From assembly GCA_947165255.1 (NCBI GenBank), contig CAMUZR010000010.1:1-64000 (forward strand): a stretch of 64,000 nucleotides of DNA, given 5' to 3'. The stretch comes from an uncultured Bacteroidales bacterium. Its GTDB lineage: Bacteria; Bacteroidota; Bacteroidia; Bacteroidales; P3. Shown piece by piece: positions 16,165 through 25,624 of the stretch. A program made the position numbers and the translations under genes. Each line of letters begins with the position of its first letter. The stretch's first letter is position 1. The notes beneath the pieces were generated by a model. It had not been told where the DNA came from and ran no database searches. It worked only from the letters and a program-made list of their open reading frames with translations.

Positions 16165-19100
16165 ATGCTCAATAAAATAATCAGATTCAGTTTAGACCAC
16201 AAACTCTTCATCCTTGTGGCCGCCATCCTGTTGGTGGTGGCCGGATTGTGGTCGGCCAACCGTACCGACATTGATGTCTTCCCTGACCTTACCGCTCCTC
16301 AAGTAGTGGTCATGACCGATGCGCACGGAATGGCTTCTGAAGAGGTTGAACGCCTTGTCACCTTCCCCATCGAGACGGCTGTCAACGGAGCCACCAATGT
16401 CCGCCGAGTCCGTTCGACCTCCATGGCGGGTGCCAGTTTTGTCTTTGTGGAGTTCGACTGGGGAATGGATGTCTTCCGCGCCCGCCAGATAGTCAGTGAG
16501 AAGATGGCTACCCTAGCCGAGCAACTCCCCGAAGGCATTACCTCAGTTATGGCACCCCAAAGCAGTGTGATGGGCGAGATATTATTTGTTGGTCTTCAAG
16601 TAGACGACTCGGCCCAAGTGGCCAATCCTACCTCTCAACAAGAGTTGCGAACACTTGCCGAATGGGTGGTGAAACCTGCCATTCTCGGTACCGGAGGCGT
16701 TTCGCAAGTCACTATCATCGGTGGTGAATATAAGCAATACCAGATATTGGCCGACCCCATTCGCATGCAGGCCTACGGTGTCAGCATGGCCGACATAGAG
16801 GCCTTGGGCAACAGCATCAGTGCCAACTCCACCGGAGGTGTCATTCGGGAATACGGCAACGAGTATGCCCTCCGCGGCATGGGGCGTTCCAGCGATGTTG
16901 ACGAACTGGGAGCCTCTTTCGTCTCCATGCATCAGGGCCATCCCGTTCGTCTCAGCGACATAGCCGAAGTGCGGGTGGGCAATGCGCCTAAGATGGGTTA
17001 TGCTTCATGCAATGCCAAGCCTGCCGTCATTCTCTCCATCTCCAAACAGCCCAATATCAACACGCTCCGTGTCACCGAGAAAATTGAGGCCAATTTGCAG
17101 AATATAGCCAAAACCCTTCCAGCCGATGTGAAGATGAATACCCACATCTTCCGTCAGGCCGACTTTATTGAGTCCTCGGTGGGCAATGTGGGCAAGGCCT
17201 TGCTGGAAGGTGCCGTGTTTGTGATCATTGTGCTGTTCCTTTTCTTGGGCAGCTTCCGCACAACGCTGATATCTATCATCTCCATTCCCCTGTCCCTTTT
17301 GGCCACGGTGCTGTGTCTCTATCTTTTGGGTTACGAAATCAACACCATGACCCTCGGCGGCATGTGCATAGCCATCGGCTCCCTGGTGGACGATGCCATC
17401 ATCGACGTTGAAAATGTCTACAAACGGCTTCGACAAAACCACCAGTTGCCCTCCGAGCAGCGCGACTCGGCCTACAATGTGGTCTTCCACGGCTCGTCTG
17501 AAATACGCAGTTCCATCATCCATGCGACTTTCATTGTGATGATTACATTCGTGCCGCTCTTCTTCTTGAATGGACTGGAAGGTCGTATGCTCAAACCGCT
17601 CGGCATCGCTTACCTCATATCCCTCTTCATGTCCCTCTTGGTTGCCATGACCGTCACACCCCTCCTGTGCAAACTACTCCTCTCCGACGAAGCCTATCTG
17701 AACCGTCGCCAGAAAGACAGTTGGCTGGCCACTTGGCTCTCTAAAGGTTACCGCCGCATGCTGCAATGGACGTTCGGCCATCGCCGTCCGGTTGTTGTCA
17801 CCACCGTGGCCCTGCTTTTGGTCGCCATCGGTCTTATGTTCACCATGGGGCGCGATTTTCTCCCGCCTTTCAACGAGGGTTCGCTCACCATCGCGGCGGT
17901 TGCCAAACCCGGCATTTCGCTTGAAGAGAGCAACAAACTGGGCAATTTGCTGGAGCAAGAACTCCTAGCCATTCCCGAGGTGACCTCCACTTCGCGTCGC
18001 ACAGGCCGTGGTGAGCTGGACGAACATTCCCAGGCCACCAACGGGGCCGAGATTGATGTCAATTTCCGTCTCGCGGATCGCAGCAAAGAAGAGGTTATGG
18101 CCGATGTGCGCACTCGCATGGCCTCCATTCCGGGGGTCGTCACCAGTGTGGGACAGCCCTTGGGCCACCGTATCGACCACATGGTTAGCGGCACCCAGGC
18201 CACCATCGCCATCAAGATTTTCGGCACCGACCTCAGTAGGCTCTTTATGCTGGGCAACCAAATCAAGGGAGCCGTGTCAGACATAGAAGGGCTGGTGGAC
18301 GTGAATGTGGAGCAGCAGACCGAAACGCCCCAACTACAAGTGAGGGCCAACCGTCCCATGCTGGCACAATACGGCATCACCATGGAACAGTTCAACCGCT
18401 TTGTGGCCACGGCTTTCAATGGCGAAAAGATTGGCGACGTGTATGAGGGCCAGCGCAGTTTCGACCTCGTACTCAAGCAGCGTTTTGCCAACGACACTCT
18501 CACCATCGAGGACGTCAAAGATGCCCTTATAGACACCTACGACGGTGGCAAGGTCCCTCTGGGTGTGGTGGCCGACGTGGTTTCGGTGGGTGGTCCCAAC
18601 ACCATTTCACGTGAGAATGTGCAGCGCAAGCTAGTCGTTTCTGCCAATGTGAGCGAGCGAGACGCTATCGGTGTGGTGGAGGATATACAGAGGACCATCG
18701 ACAGCGAAATACAGCTGCCCGAGGGTTACCGCATAGAGTATGGTGGACAGTTTGAGAGTGCCAAGAGTGCTACCCGCACACTCATTCTGGTGTTCATTGT
18801 GGCACTGATGGTCATATATCTGTTGCTCTATACCGAGTTCAAGAGTCTCAGCCTCTCACTCATCGTTCTGCTCAACCTCCCCTTGGCACTTATCGGTGGA
18901 GTGTTGGCCATCAAACTGGGCTCCAACACCCTCAGCACCCCTGCCCTCATTGGCTTCATCACCCTCTTTGGCATTGCCACCCGCAACGGCATTCTGCTAG
19001 TGTCGCGCTACCAAACGCTTTTCAACCAGCAAACCTCTGCCAGTCCCCGCGACCTCATCATACAGGGTTCTTTGGACCGTTTCAATCCCATCCTCATGAC

Positions 19101-19302
19101 TGCCCTCACGACTGCCCTCTCGTTAGTACCTATGATTTTGGCCGCCGACCATCCCGGCAACGAAATACAGGCCCCCATGGCCGTAGTTGTCTTGGGCGGA
19201 CTGGTCACCTCCACACTACTGAACATCTTTGTGGTGCCTGTCGTATTTGAGTGGTACCACAATTGGCAGAACAAGAGAACTTCTAAAACACAACCCCAAT
19301 GA
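16165..19302 (+). CDS. Heavy-metal efflux RND pump, CusA/CzcA family
   Basis: This inner-membrane antiporter drives metal ions out through the adaptor and TolC channel. The 1045-residue length, 12 predicted membrane segments and two large periplasmic loops fit the HME-RND family. Typical segments are TDIDVFPDLTAPQVVVMTDA after helix 1, AIGSLVDDAIIDVENVYKR with the acidic proton-relay residues of the transmembrane core, and GIATRNGILLVSRYQTL near the end. The specific metal cannot be read from the sequence. The gene ends by overlapping the NUDIX gene (ATGA). Confidence 0.93.
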   Translation: MLNKIIRFSLDHKLFILVAAILLVVAGLWSANRTDIDVFPDLTAPQVVVMTDAHGMASEEVERLVTFPIETAVNGATNVRRVRSTSMAGASFVFVEFDWGMDVFRARQIVSEKMATLAEQLPEGITSVMAPQSSVMGEILFVGLQVDDSAQVANPTSQQELRTLAEWVVKPAILGTGGVSQVTIIGGEYKQYQILADPIRMQAYGVSMADIEALGNSISANSTGGVIREYGNEYALRGMGRSSDVDELGASFVSMHQGHPVRLSDIAEVRVGNAPKMGYASCNAKPAVILSISKQPNINTLRVTEKIEANLQNIAKTLPADVKMNTHIFRQADFIESSVGNVGKALLEGAVFVIIVLFLFLGSFRTTLISIISIPLSLLATVLCLYLLGYEINTMTLGGMCIAIGSLVDDAIIDVENVYKRLRQNHQLPSEQRDSAYNVVFHGSSEIRSSIIHATFIVMITFVPLFFLNGLEGRMLKPLGIAYLISLFMSLLVAMTVTPLLCKLLLSDEAYLNRRQKDSWLATWLSKGYRRMLQWTFGHRRPVVVTTVALLLVAIGLMFTMGRDFLPPFNEGSLTIAAVAKPGISLEESNKLGNLLEQELLAIPEVTSTSRRTGRGELDEHSQATNGAEIDVNFRLADRSKEEVMADVRTRMASIPGVVTSVGQPLGHRIDHMVSGTQATIAIKIFGTDLSRLFMLGNQIKGAVSDIEGLVDVNVEQQTETPQLQVRANRPMLAQYGITMEQFNRFVATAFNGEKIGDVYEGQRSFDLVLKQRFANDTLTIEDVKDALIDTYDGGKVPLGVVADVVSVGGPNTISRENVQRKLVVSANVSERDAIGVVEDIQRTIDSEIQLPEGYRIEYGGQFESAKSATRTLILVFIVALMVIYLLLYTEFKSLSLSLIVLLNLPLALIGGVLAIKLGSNTLSTPALIGFITLFGIATRNGILLVSRYQTLFNQQTSASPRDLIIQGSLDRFNPILMTALTTALSLVPMILAADHPGNEIQAPMAVVVLGGLVTSTLLNIFVVPVVFEWYHNWQNKRTSKTQPQ

Positions 19303-19778
19303 AACAGACCACCCTTTGCTATCTCGAGCGGGGCAGCCAGTACTTGATGCTCCATCGTGTGAAAAAAGAGAACGATGCCAGCCACGACAAGTGGATTGGC
19401 GTGGGCGGCAAGTGCGAGCCAGACGAAAGTCCGGACGAGTGCATGCTCCGCGAGGTAAAGGAGGAAACCGGCCTTGAAGTCCAAAAATGGCGTTATCGCG
19501 GCATCGTCACCTTCATCAGCGACGTATGGCCGTGCGAATACATGCATCTCTTCACCGCTTCGCAATGGAGCGGTGAGGAGATTGTTTGTGACGAGGGCGA
19601 CCTCGAGTGGATTGACAAGCAACGCCTTTTTGACCTTACCCTTTGGGAAGGCGACAAGATATTTCTCCGGCTGCTGATGGATTCCGATCAGCCTTTCTTC
19701 TCGCTCAAGCTCGTCTACCAAGGCGACGACCTAGTGGCAGCCAAACTTGACGGCCGCCCGTTGGTGTTGGAGGCATAG
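19299..19778 (+). CDS. NUDIX hydrolase, MutT/8-oxo-dGTP diphosphatase-like
   Basis: The complete Nudix box GX5EX7REUXEEXGU is present at residues 37-59 (Gly37, Glu43, Arg51, Glu52, Glu55, Glu56, Gly58), giving a metal-dependent pyrophosphatase. The N-terminal TLCYLERGSQYLMLHR and the size of 159 residues fit the 8-oxo-dGTP diphosphatase branch, though the substrate is inferred. The start overlaps the pump stop by four bases. Its stop codon abuts the stop codon of hsdR on the other strand with no base between. Confidence 0.9.
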   Translation: MKQTTLCYLERGSQYLMLHRVKKENDASHDKWIGVGGKCEPDESPDECMLREVKEETGLEVQKWRYRGIVTFISDVWPCEYMHLFTASQWSGEEIVCDEGDLEWIDKQRLFDLTLWEGDKIFLRLLMDSDQPFFSLKLVYQGDDLVAAKLDGRPLVLEA

Positions 19779-22700
19779 TCAGTCGTTCTTCTGCCCGTTC
19801 CAATTCATTTCCTCCGCCGCCATCAGTGGTCGGTAATCCTCTTGGTCAAAGTGGCTGATAGACTCGTGGGGGACAAATTTGTTCTTCTTGAAGTTCTCTG
19901 CCTGTTCAAAAATAGCCTTGAATACTTCATCGCGTGTTGCAGGCGGATATTTGTGTCTGGCAAGGGTGAGGATTATTTGTACTTTCAACTGAGCCTTGAT
20001 GTCTGCTTTTTTGTCCCAGTCAATATATTTAGTATTGTCGTCTACCACTGCTTTCACATCTTTGGCAATGGCAACGTATTCCTCTTCACTGTATTTTTCG
20101 AGGAAGTCATACCTTTCTGCCACCGACTTCAGTATGTCGTAGAATGCCTTGACCTCGATGTTGGGTATGCCGTTGGGTAAAACCGTGTCTTTCTTTATCT
20201 CTTCGAAGAGCTCTGCTAGTTGTTTTGCCACTTCAGTCACAATCTCATCAGCCAGAACAATGTCGTCCGAACGGTCGTTATATTTGTTGATGATGCCGTT
20301 CAGCCGCTCGGTAAAACTGACTGCTTTCACTTTGTTTACCTTTCGCACACTATCTATAACTCTTTTCAGCAGTTGTTCCATCAATTTTACTTTCGTATTC
20401 TGATAAGGCAGGTGCTTGAGGTGTTCCATATATTTATCGGCCAGCAGGTCTATTTGCTCCCTGTTGTCCAGATCCATTGTATTGATAGCCACTACCTCCT
20501 CAGATATGAGTGCCTCGTTGACCAATTTAAGCACATGGCGGTTCATCTGGGTGGCATCGGGCGAGTCGCCGGTGGTGGTCTTATAGATGACCGAACGCAC
20601 TCCCGTGAGGAAATGCACATCGTCGACTTCTGACTTTTCTATGCGCTCATCGTTGTTGCACATGTTGTATGCCGACTTCATGATGGAGGTATGTTTCATA
20701 AAGCGTTTCTCCAGCTCGTCGGTCTGTTGCACAAGTTCTGCTGCCATCTGCAAGGCATCTAATTGTTCCAAAGGTGTGCCAGTGAAGAATTTGCTATAAT
20801 CGTAACCATTGAACATCCGTCTCAGCACGTCCAGTTCGTCTTTAAACAACTTGACGGCACTGTCTATGGTTTCCAAGGGGGTCTCGTTCTGCCTGCCGTT
20901 GGCATATCTCTTCATCGCCTGGTTGAACTTCTTCTTGATGCCAAGGTAGTCTACAATCAGGCCCTTGTCTTTGCCTGGATAGTTCCTGTTCACTCGGCTG
21001 ACGGTTTGAATCAGCGTGTGCATCTGCAACGGCTTGTAGCAGTACATAGTGTCCAGACAGGGCACATCGAAGCCCGTAATCCACATATCCACCACAATGG
21101 CAATCTTGAAATTCGACTTTTCTTCTTTGAATTGTAGATCCAATTTCTTACGGTCCTCGCTGGTGCCGAGTAGGTTGTACAGTTCTTCGGGGTCATCTTT
21201 CTGACGGATGAATACCATTTTGACCTTCTCGATGGGCGTTATCTTCTCGGACTCCTCTTGGCTGAGGACCTCCCCGTCGCCACACAGTCTCACTTCTGCC
21301 CATTCCGGGCGCAGGGTGACAATTTCCTTGTAGATGGCATAGCCTATTTCGCGAGTGGCGCAGACTATCATTGCCTTGCCCTTCACGGTGCTGCCCTCTT
21401 CCACACGGCGTTCATAATGTTGTATAAAGTCCACCGCCAGCCGGTGGATGAGGTCGGGGCTGTTGAGCAGCACACTCATCTGCGTCATCGCCCGCTTGCT
21501 TTCTTCTATTTGGTAGTCCGTCGAGCCCTCTTCAGCACATTTGTCGTAGTATGTCTCTATTTGTCTGATGAGTTCACTGTCGGCGAAGACATGTGAGGCA
21601 CGACCCTCATACATAATGGTCTTAGTGATGCCGTCATTTACCGCCTCAATCATCGAATATTCGTCCACTATGGGGCCGAAGACCTCCAGTGTCGGATCTA
21701 TGGGAGTGCCGGTGAAACCCACATATGTGGCATTGGGCAGCGAGTCGCGCAGATATTTGGCAAAGCCATAAGAGCGGCGCACTCCTCGGTCGCTAATCTC
21801 CACTTTCTCCTCCATACCTGTCTGCGAACGGTGCGCTTCGTCGCTGATGCAGATGATGTTGGCACGATTGGAAAGCAGGCTGATGTCTTTGGAGAACTTC
21901 TGTATGGTGGTAAGGAACACTCCACCGCTGGAGCGTCCCAGGAGCTTGGTCTTCAAGTCCTCGCGGGTTTCCACCTGCTCTATCACGCTGTCTCCCACAA
22001 ACTGCTTGGCGTTGAGCAGCAGGCGCGACAGTTGGTCGTCCAAGTCGTTGCGGTCGGTGATGAGAATGATGGTAGGGCTGCATAGGGCCTTGCTCTTCAT
22101 CAGCAATCGCGACAGGAAGAGCATCGTCAGCGACTTGCCGCAGCCAGTGGCACCGAAGTAGGTACCGCCCTTGCCGTCGCCGCTGGGGTTGAGCTTGCTG
22201 TGGTTGAGGATATTCTGGTAAAGGGCACGGGCTGCGAAATACTGCGGATAGCGGCAGATAAACTTGTGCTCGTCTTTCGCGGTGTCGGGGAAATAGACGA
22301 AGTTGTGTATAACGTCAATAAGGCGGTCTTTGCGCATCAATCCGGCAATCATTGTCTTCAGCGAGGAGATGCCGTTGTCGGCTTTGTCCTTGGCGTTGAC
22401 CTTGCGCCAGGCGTAGAAGAACTCGTAGGGTGTGTAGAGCGTGCCGAACTTGTTGTTCACGCCGTCGGAGATGACGATGAAGGCTGTGTATTTGAACAGC
22501 ATGGGGATGTCCCTTCGGTAGCGGATGGTCAGCTGTTTGTAGGCATCCTCTATGGTGGTGTTCTGCTTGGTGGCACTCTTAAACTCAAACACCACGACCG
22601 GCAGGCCGTTGACAAACACAACTGCATCTGGAATACGGTGTTGTAACCCCACTATGTCGAACTGATTTACCACCTTAAAGATGTTATGTTTCTGCTGGTT

Positions 22701-23036
22701 TTCTTCAAAAGCGATAGGTTGGACGTAGAGGTTCTGCCGGGTCGAGTCTTCGCGTTTCAGCGAGAAACCGTCCATCAGCAGATTCATCGTGTGGCGGTTC
22801 TCCTCATACAGCGAGCCGCCCGTCCGCTGGGTGATGACGCGGATGGCTGCCTCCACTTCCTGCTCCGTGATGCCGTCGTTCTTGTAGCGGCTGCGGAGAT
22901 ATTGCGCAAGGTCGTCGCGCAGCACCACCTCATCGAGGTTGCGCACGATGTCCTCGCCCTTGATGTAGTCATACCCCTGCTCCTGCAGCAGGGTGACAAT
23001 CGACATCTCTAATTGGCTTTCGTTGAAGTATGGCAT
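19779..23036 (-). CDS. hsdR: Type I restriction enzyme, R subunit
   Basis: HsdR is the motor and nuclease of the type I restriction complex; it translocates DNA with ATP and cuts unmethylated DNA at a distance. The N-terminal PD-(D/E)xK nuclease is seen with Asp137, Glu151 and Lys153 (RIPDAVVFVNGLPVVVFEFK). The SF2 helicase part has Walker A GATGCGKS (Lys301), DEAH box at residues 399-402 and motif III-like GFTGTPID. The C-terminal helical part would contact the methylase core. The length of 1085 residues is normal. It is the last gene of the island, four bases after the DUF1016 gene, and probably depends on a long polycistronic message. Confidence 0.96.
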   Translation of the reverse strand: MPYFNESQLEMSIVTLLQEQGYDYIKGEDIVRNLDEVVLRDDLAQYLRSRYKNDGITEQEVEAAIRVITQRTGGSLYEENRHTMNLLMDGFSLKREDSTRQNLYVQPIAFEENQQKHNIFKVVNQFDIVGLQHRIPDAVVFVNGLPVVVFEFKSATKQNTTIEDAYKQLTIRYRRDIPMLFKYTAFIVISDGVNNKFGTLYTPYEFFYAWRKVNAKDKADNGISSLKTMIAGLMRKDRLIDVIHNFVYFPDTAKDEHKFICRYPQYFAARALYQNILNHSKLNPSGDGKGGTYFGATGCGKSLTMLFLSRLLMKSKALCSPTIILITDRNDLDDQLSRLLLNAKQFVGDSVIEQVETREDLKTKLLGRSSGGVFLTTIQKFSKDISLLSNRANIICISDEAHRSQTGMEEKVEISDRGVRRSYGFAKYLRDSLPNATYVGFTGTPIDPTLEVFGPIVDEYSMIEAVNDGITKTIMYEGRASHVFADSELIRQIETYYDKCAEEGSTDYQIEESKRAMTQMSVLLNSPDLIHRLAVDFIQHYERRVEEGSTVKGKAMIVCATREIGYAIYKEIVTLRPEWAEVRLCGDGEVLSQEESEKITPIEKVKMVFIRQKDDPEELYNLLGTSEDRKKLDLQFKEEKSNFKIAIVVDMWITGFDVPCLDTMYCYKPLQMHTLIQTVSRVNRNYPGKDKGLIVDYLGIKKKFNQAMKRYANGRQNETPLETIDSAVKLFKDELDVLRRMFNGYDYSKFFTGTPLEQLDALQMAAELVQQTDELEKRFMKHTSIMKSAYNMCNNDERIEKSEVDDVHFLTGVRSVIYKTTTGDSPDATQMNRHVLKLVNEALISEEVVAINTMDLDNREQIDLLADKYMEHLKHLPYQNTKVKLMEQLLKRVIDSVRKVNKVKAVSFTERLNGIINKYNDRSDDIVLADEIVTEVAKQLAELFEEIKKDTVLPNGIPNIEVKAFYDILKSVAERYDFLEKYSEEEYVAIAKDVKAVVDDNTKYIDWDKKADIKAQLKVQIILTLARHKYPPATRDEVFKAIFEQAENFKKNKFVPHESISHFDQEDYRPLMAAEEMNWNGQKND

Positions 23037-23040
23037 AAGT

Positions 23041-24171
23041 CTATTTTTCTTTGTGTTGTAAATAGTAGATATTCTTTTGTGCCTCTATCTCTGCTCGTAA
23101 TTCCTCGTCTGTTGGCATATAGGTCTTATATTTGGCGGCAAACAGTTGGTCATTGTCGTGGAGTACTGAGTATCGTGCAATGTCTTCATCCGTGTCGGCG
23201 CATATCAAAATACCAATGGTGGGATTGTCATTCTCGCCTCGTTTCAACTCATCATACATCCTGACATACATATCCATCTGGCCTACATCCTGATGGGTTA
23301 CCTTGGTCGTTTTGAGGTCTATCAACACAAACGACTTCAACAGGTAATTATAGAAAACCAAGTCAATATAATAATCCTCCTTCTCTGTATGGATGTGTTG
23401 CTGTCTAGCAACAAAGGCGTAGCCCTTGCCAAGTTCCATAATGAACTTTTGCAAGTTGTTGATAATACTTGTCTCAAGTTCAGACTCTGTGAACGTCGCC
23501 TCCTGTCGAAAGCCAAGGAATTCGGCAATAACCGGATTTTTAATAAACTCCAATTTGTCTTGCAGCGGAGATGTTTTCTCAATCATTTCTTCATGCACCA
23601 ACTCTTTGTGTTGCGACATCAGCATGCGATGGTAATACTGACTGCTGATGTTACGTTGCAGCGTTCTTGTGCTCCACATTTCCTTGGCAGCTTCACGTTC
23701 ATACCAGTCGCGAGCATCCTTATTTTGTTCTTGCAACAGGATACGATAATGCGTCCACGAGAGCAACAGTGGAGTTTCTGATAGCAGAGTGTCCAAAAGC
23801 AATACGTTGGAAGTTTTTCTACTCACCGCGTAGAAATTGTTGCTGGTAGAGCCTTCTGCAGATTTTCCACTCACTGCGTGGAAAATGTTTGGGAAGCAAT
23901 TGTAGAAAGAAACAAAATGGTATAGGTTTGCTTGACTGAAACCATCACCATATTGCCTCGTCAATTCCCTGGCCAATTCCTTGATAATTTGCTCACCATA
24001 TCCAGCACGTTGTTCGTTCAGTATCTCCTTATGGATAAGCATACCCAAAAGCCAATTACGTTTGACCAATGTGACGTTTACTGAATTATAGGCAATACGT
24101 TGCGCCTGTTCAATAATGTTGCAGGCATCGTTTAGCAATGTGCTTTTATCTATAGAGGTAATTTCCTTCAT
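23041..24171 (-). CDS. DUF1016/YhcG-type PD-(D/E)xK nuclease protein
   Basis: This 376-residue protein belongs to the DUF1016 (YhcG) family, often found in defence regions and near type I systems; its biological role is not settled. The N-terminal helical domain includes VNVTLVKRNWLLGMLI and FSQANLYHFVSFY; the C-terminal nuclease core shows Asp270 and the Asp285-x-Lys287 pair (YYIDLVFY then LIDLKTTK). Between residues 97 and 133 there is a serine-rich insertion containing HAVSGKS and YAVSRKT, encoded by two palindromic DNA elements. Despite these the frame is intact. The gene ends four bases before hsdR, so the two are coupled. Confidence 0.88.
   Translation of the reverse strand: MKEITSIDKSTLLNDACNIIEQAQRIAYNSVNVTLVKRNWLLGMLIHKEILNEQRAGYGEQIIKELARELTRQYGDGFSQANLYHFVSFYNCFPNIFHAVSGKSAEGSTSNNFYAVSRKTSNVLLLDTLLSETPLLLSWTHYRILLQEQNKDARDWYEREAAKEMWSTRTLQRNISSQYYHRMLMSQHKELVHEEMIEKTSPLQDKLEFIKNPVIAEFLGFRQEATFTESELETSIINNLQKFIMELGKGYAFVARQQHIHTEKEDYYIDLVFYNYLLKSFVLIDLKTTKVTHQDVGQMDMYVRMYDELKRGENDNPTIGILICADTDEDIARYSVLHDNDQLFAAKYKTYMPTDEELRAEIEAQKNIYYLQHKEK
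23816..23886. repeat. Two related palindromic elements inside the DUF1016 gene
   Basis: Element 1 has arms TTTCTAC/GTAGAAA (23816-23822, 23830-23836); element 2 has arms ATTTTCCAC/GTGGAAAAT (23862-23870, 23878-23886). Both share the core ACTCAC[CT]GCGT, lie 46-48 bases apart and are read in frame as YAVSRK and HAVSGK. This is the pattern of a small palindromic repeat inserted in a gene. Confidence 0.75.
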
Positions 24172-24270
24172 ATTGTCTTTGTTATCGGATTATTATTCAC
24201 ACTATCATGTTTCGCAGCAAGGTGATGAAAGACAACACCAACTGGCTTTCGGAAAAAGTACGGCATACTT

Positions 24271-25458
24271 CTATTCTCCTTTCGTTAATTCATTATAAAG
24301 GGCAACACCCTTCACCGTCAGTAGGTACTTCTGCCGGGGATGATTGGGACGGTCGGGGTATTTAAGACGGATAAACCTCTCTTTTAGTGCTGGTCCGAGG
24401 TGATATTCCAAAAAGTTCTTTCTGTCCTTTAGTTTCCTATTCTCCATCATCTGTTTAATACTCAACTCTTCGTTTCCAACAATCCGAACAAGCTCGAGGA
24501 TATTCGCATTGTCTGTATATAATTTACTATTTGGATTTAAGGTTATTGCAGTCGAACTTGTGGGGGTACTTGTAGGGGTGGTTATGGGGGTACTTGTAGG
24601 GGTGGTGAGATTGGGTTGTACACTCCATTCTTGGGTCGGATGGATATGTAGGTAACGGTTTCGTAGGTCCCACTGCTCGCCCAACAGCAAATTGCGGAAG
24701 AAACGCTCCAAATACACAGGTGTATAGTCTATCCCCTTGGCCACATTACGATAGTTGGCTCGTACCAGCGCATTGCGGAAATACCACGAATGACTGGCAA
24801 AAAGGTCATTCTCGACATTAAACCCCAACGAACGTAAATAAAGGATTGTGAAAACAGCAGTGGTACGAGTGTTGCCTTCAGGGAAAGCGTGAATCTGCCA
24901 TATTCCCGATACGAATCTGGTTATATGTGCAACAGCCTCGTCCTGGCTTTTCCCTTTGTAAACGAAATTGCGTTCCTGCTCGATGTCATAGTCGAGAGCG
25001 ACACGCAGGTCTTCCCAGTTCAGATAACGCACAGTGTCACCCTCCAACACCCACTCCTTCTTGGTGATGTCGTAATGGCGAAATTCGCCCGCGTGTTTGA
25101 AAACGCCCTCGAATATACGGCGATGAAGGCTGACAAGACCATTGGTTGTGAAGTTGAGAGTATCGGATGAGAGTATTCTTTTGATGTTTTTCGAGGCCTT
25201 GTCTGCCTCTTCTTTGTCATCGTCGTCCGCATCGCGCACGGTCTTGCTCTCATAATAGCTTTTCAAAAGCCTGTCCACCTCGTCGATTGAGATTTCACCT
25301 TCGATATTTCGCCGTGCCAAATCGTTCAGATAGTCCGATGTCTTCAGACCATCCACCGCCTGAAGTCCAATGGCAGTACTCCAGGCGTATGCAGCCTCCC
25401 GTTTTGTGGGTTCTCCTTGGCGTATGTACTCGCTAAAATCCAAACTACTATCTTTCAT
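24271..25458 (-). CDS. Fic-domain protein (probable AMP transferase)
   Basis: Fic enzymes attach AMP or related groups to target proteins. The core motif HAFPEGNTR lies at residues 190-198 with the catalytic His190; the second arginine of the usual HxFxxGNGRxxR motif is absent (TTAVF follows). The N-terminal region, with GLQAVDGLK and RRNIEGEISIDEVDRLL at about residues 31-65, may be the regulatory helical segment found in relatives. A Thr/Pro/Ser-rich linker at about residues 280-305, encoded by a 24-bp tandem repeat, joins the catalytic part to a C-terminal winged-helix-like domain ending KGVALYNELTKGE. The gene lies between abiH and the DUF1016 gene. Its target is unknown. Confidence 0.87.
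   Translation of the reverse strand: MKDSSLDFSEYIRQGEPTKREAAYAWSTAIGLQAVDGLKTSDYLNDLARRNIEGEISIDEVDRLLKSYYESKTVRDADDDDKEEADKASKNIKRILSSDTLNFTTNGLVSLHRRIFEGVFKHAGEFRHYDITKKEWVLEGDTVRYLNWEDLRVALDYDIEQERNFVYKGKSQDEAVAHITRFVSGIWQIHAFPEGNTRTTAVFTILYLRSLGFNVENDLFASHSWYFRNALVRANYRNVAKGIDYTPVYLERFFRNLLLGEQWDLRNRYLHIHPTQEWSVQPNLTTPTSTPITTPTSTPTSSTAITLNPNSKLYTDNANILELVRIVGNEELSIKQMMENRKLKDRKNFLEYHLGPALKERFIRLKYPDRPNHPRQKYLLTVKGVALYNELTKGE
24561..24608. repeat. 24-bp tandem repeat encoding the Fic linker
   Basis: Two 24-base units (24561-24584 and 24585-24608) differ at one base. Each encodes eight residues of the TTPTSTP type on the minus strand, so copy-number change would alter linker length without breaking the frame. 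Confidence 0.85.
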
Positions 25459-25624
25459 TGTCTTATCTTTATATCATCACATTTTCGGCTAAAAAAAATA
25501 TCAAAAAATCACATTTTTCACAATTCGACTTGTTTGGTATCCCTTCTACTATCCTTCGGTAATCCTTCGACGATTGTCCTGTAGTCTCACATGTATTCGG
25601 AATGGATATAATCCAAATATTTCT
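25459..25624. other. AT-rich spacer between abiH and fic
   Basis: These 166 bases hold no ORF and no clear promoter or terminator on either strand. It is the second longest gap in the island after the leader of hsdM and could mark a cassette junction. Confidence 0.4.

Noticed and set aside
24561..24608. Possible CRISPR-like or phase-variable repeat
   Set aside because: Only two direct units without spacers, and the unit length is a multiple of three, so it would not switch the frame.
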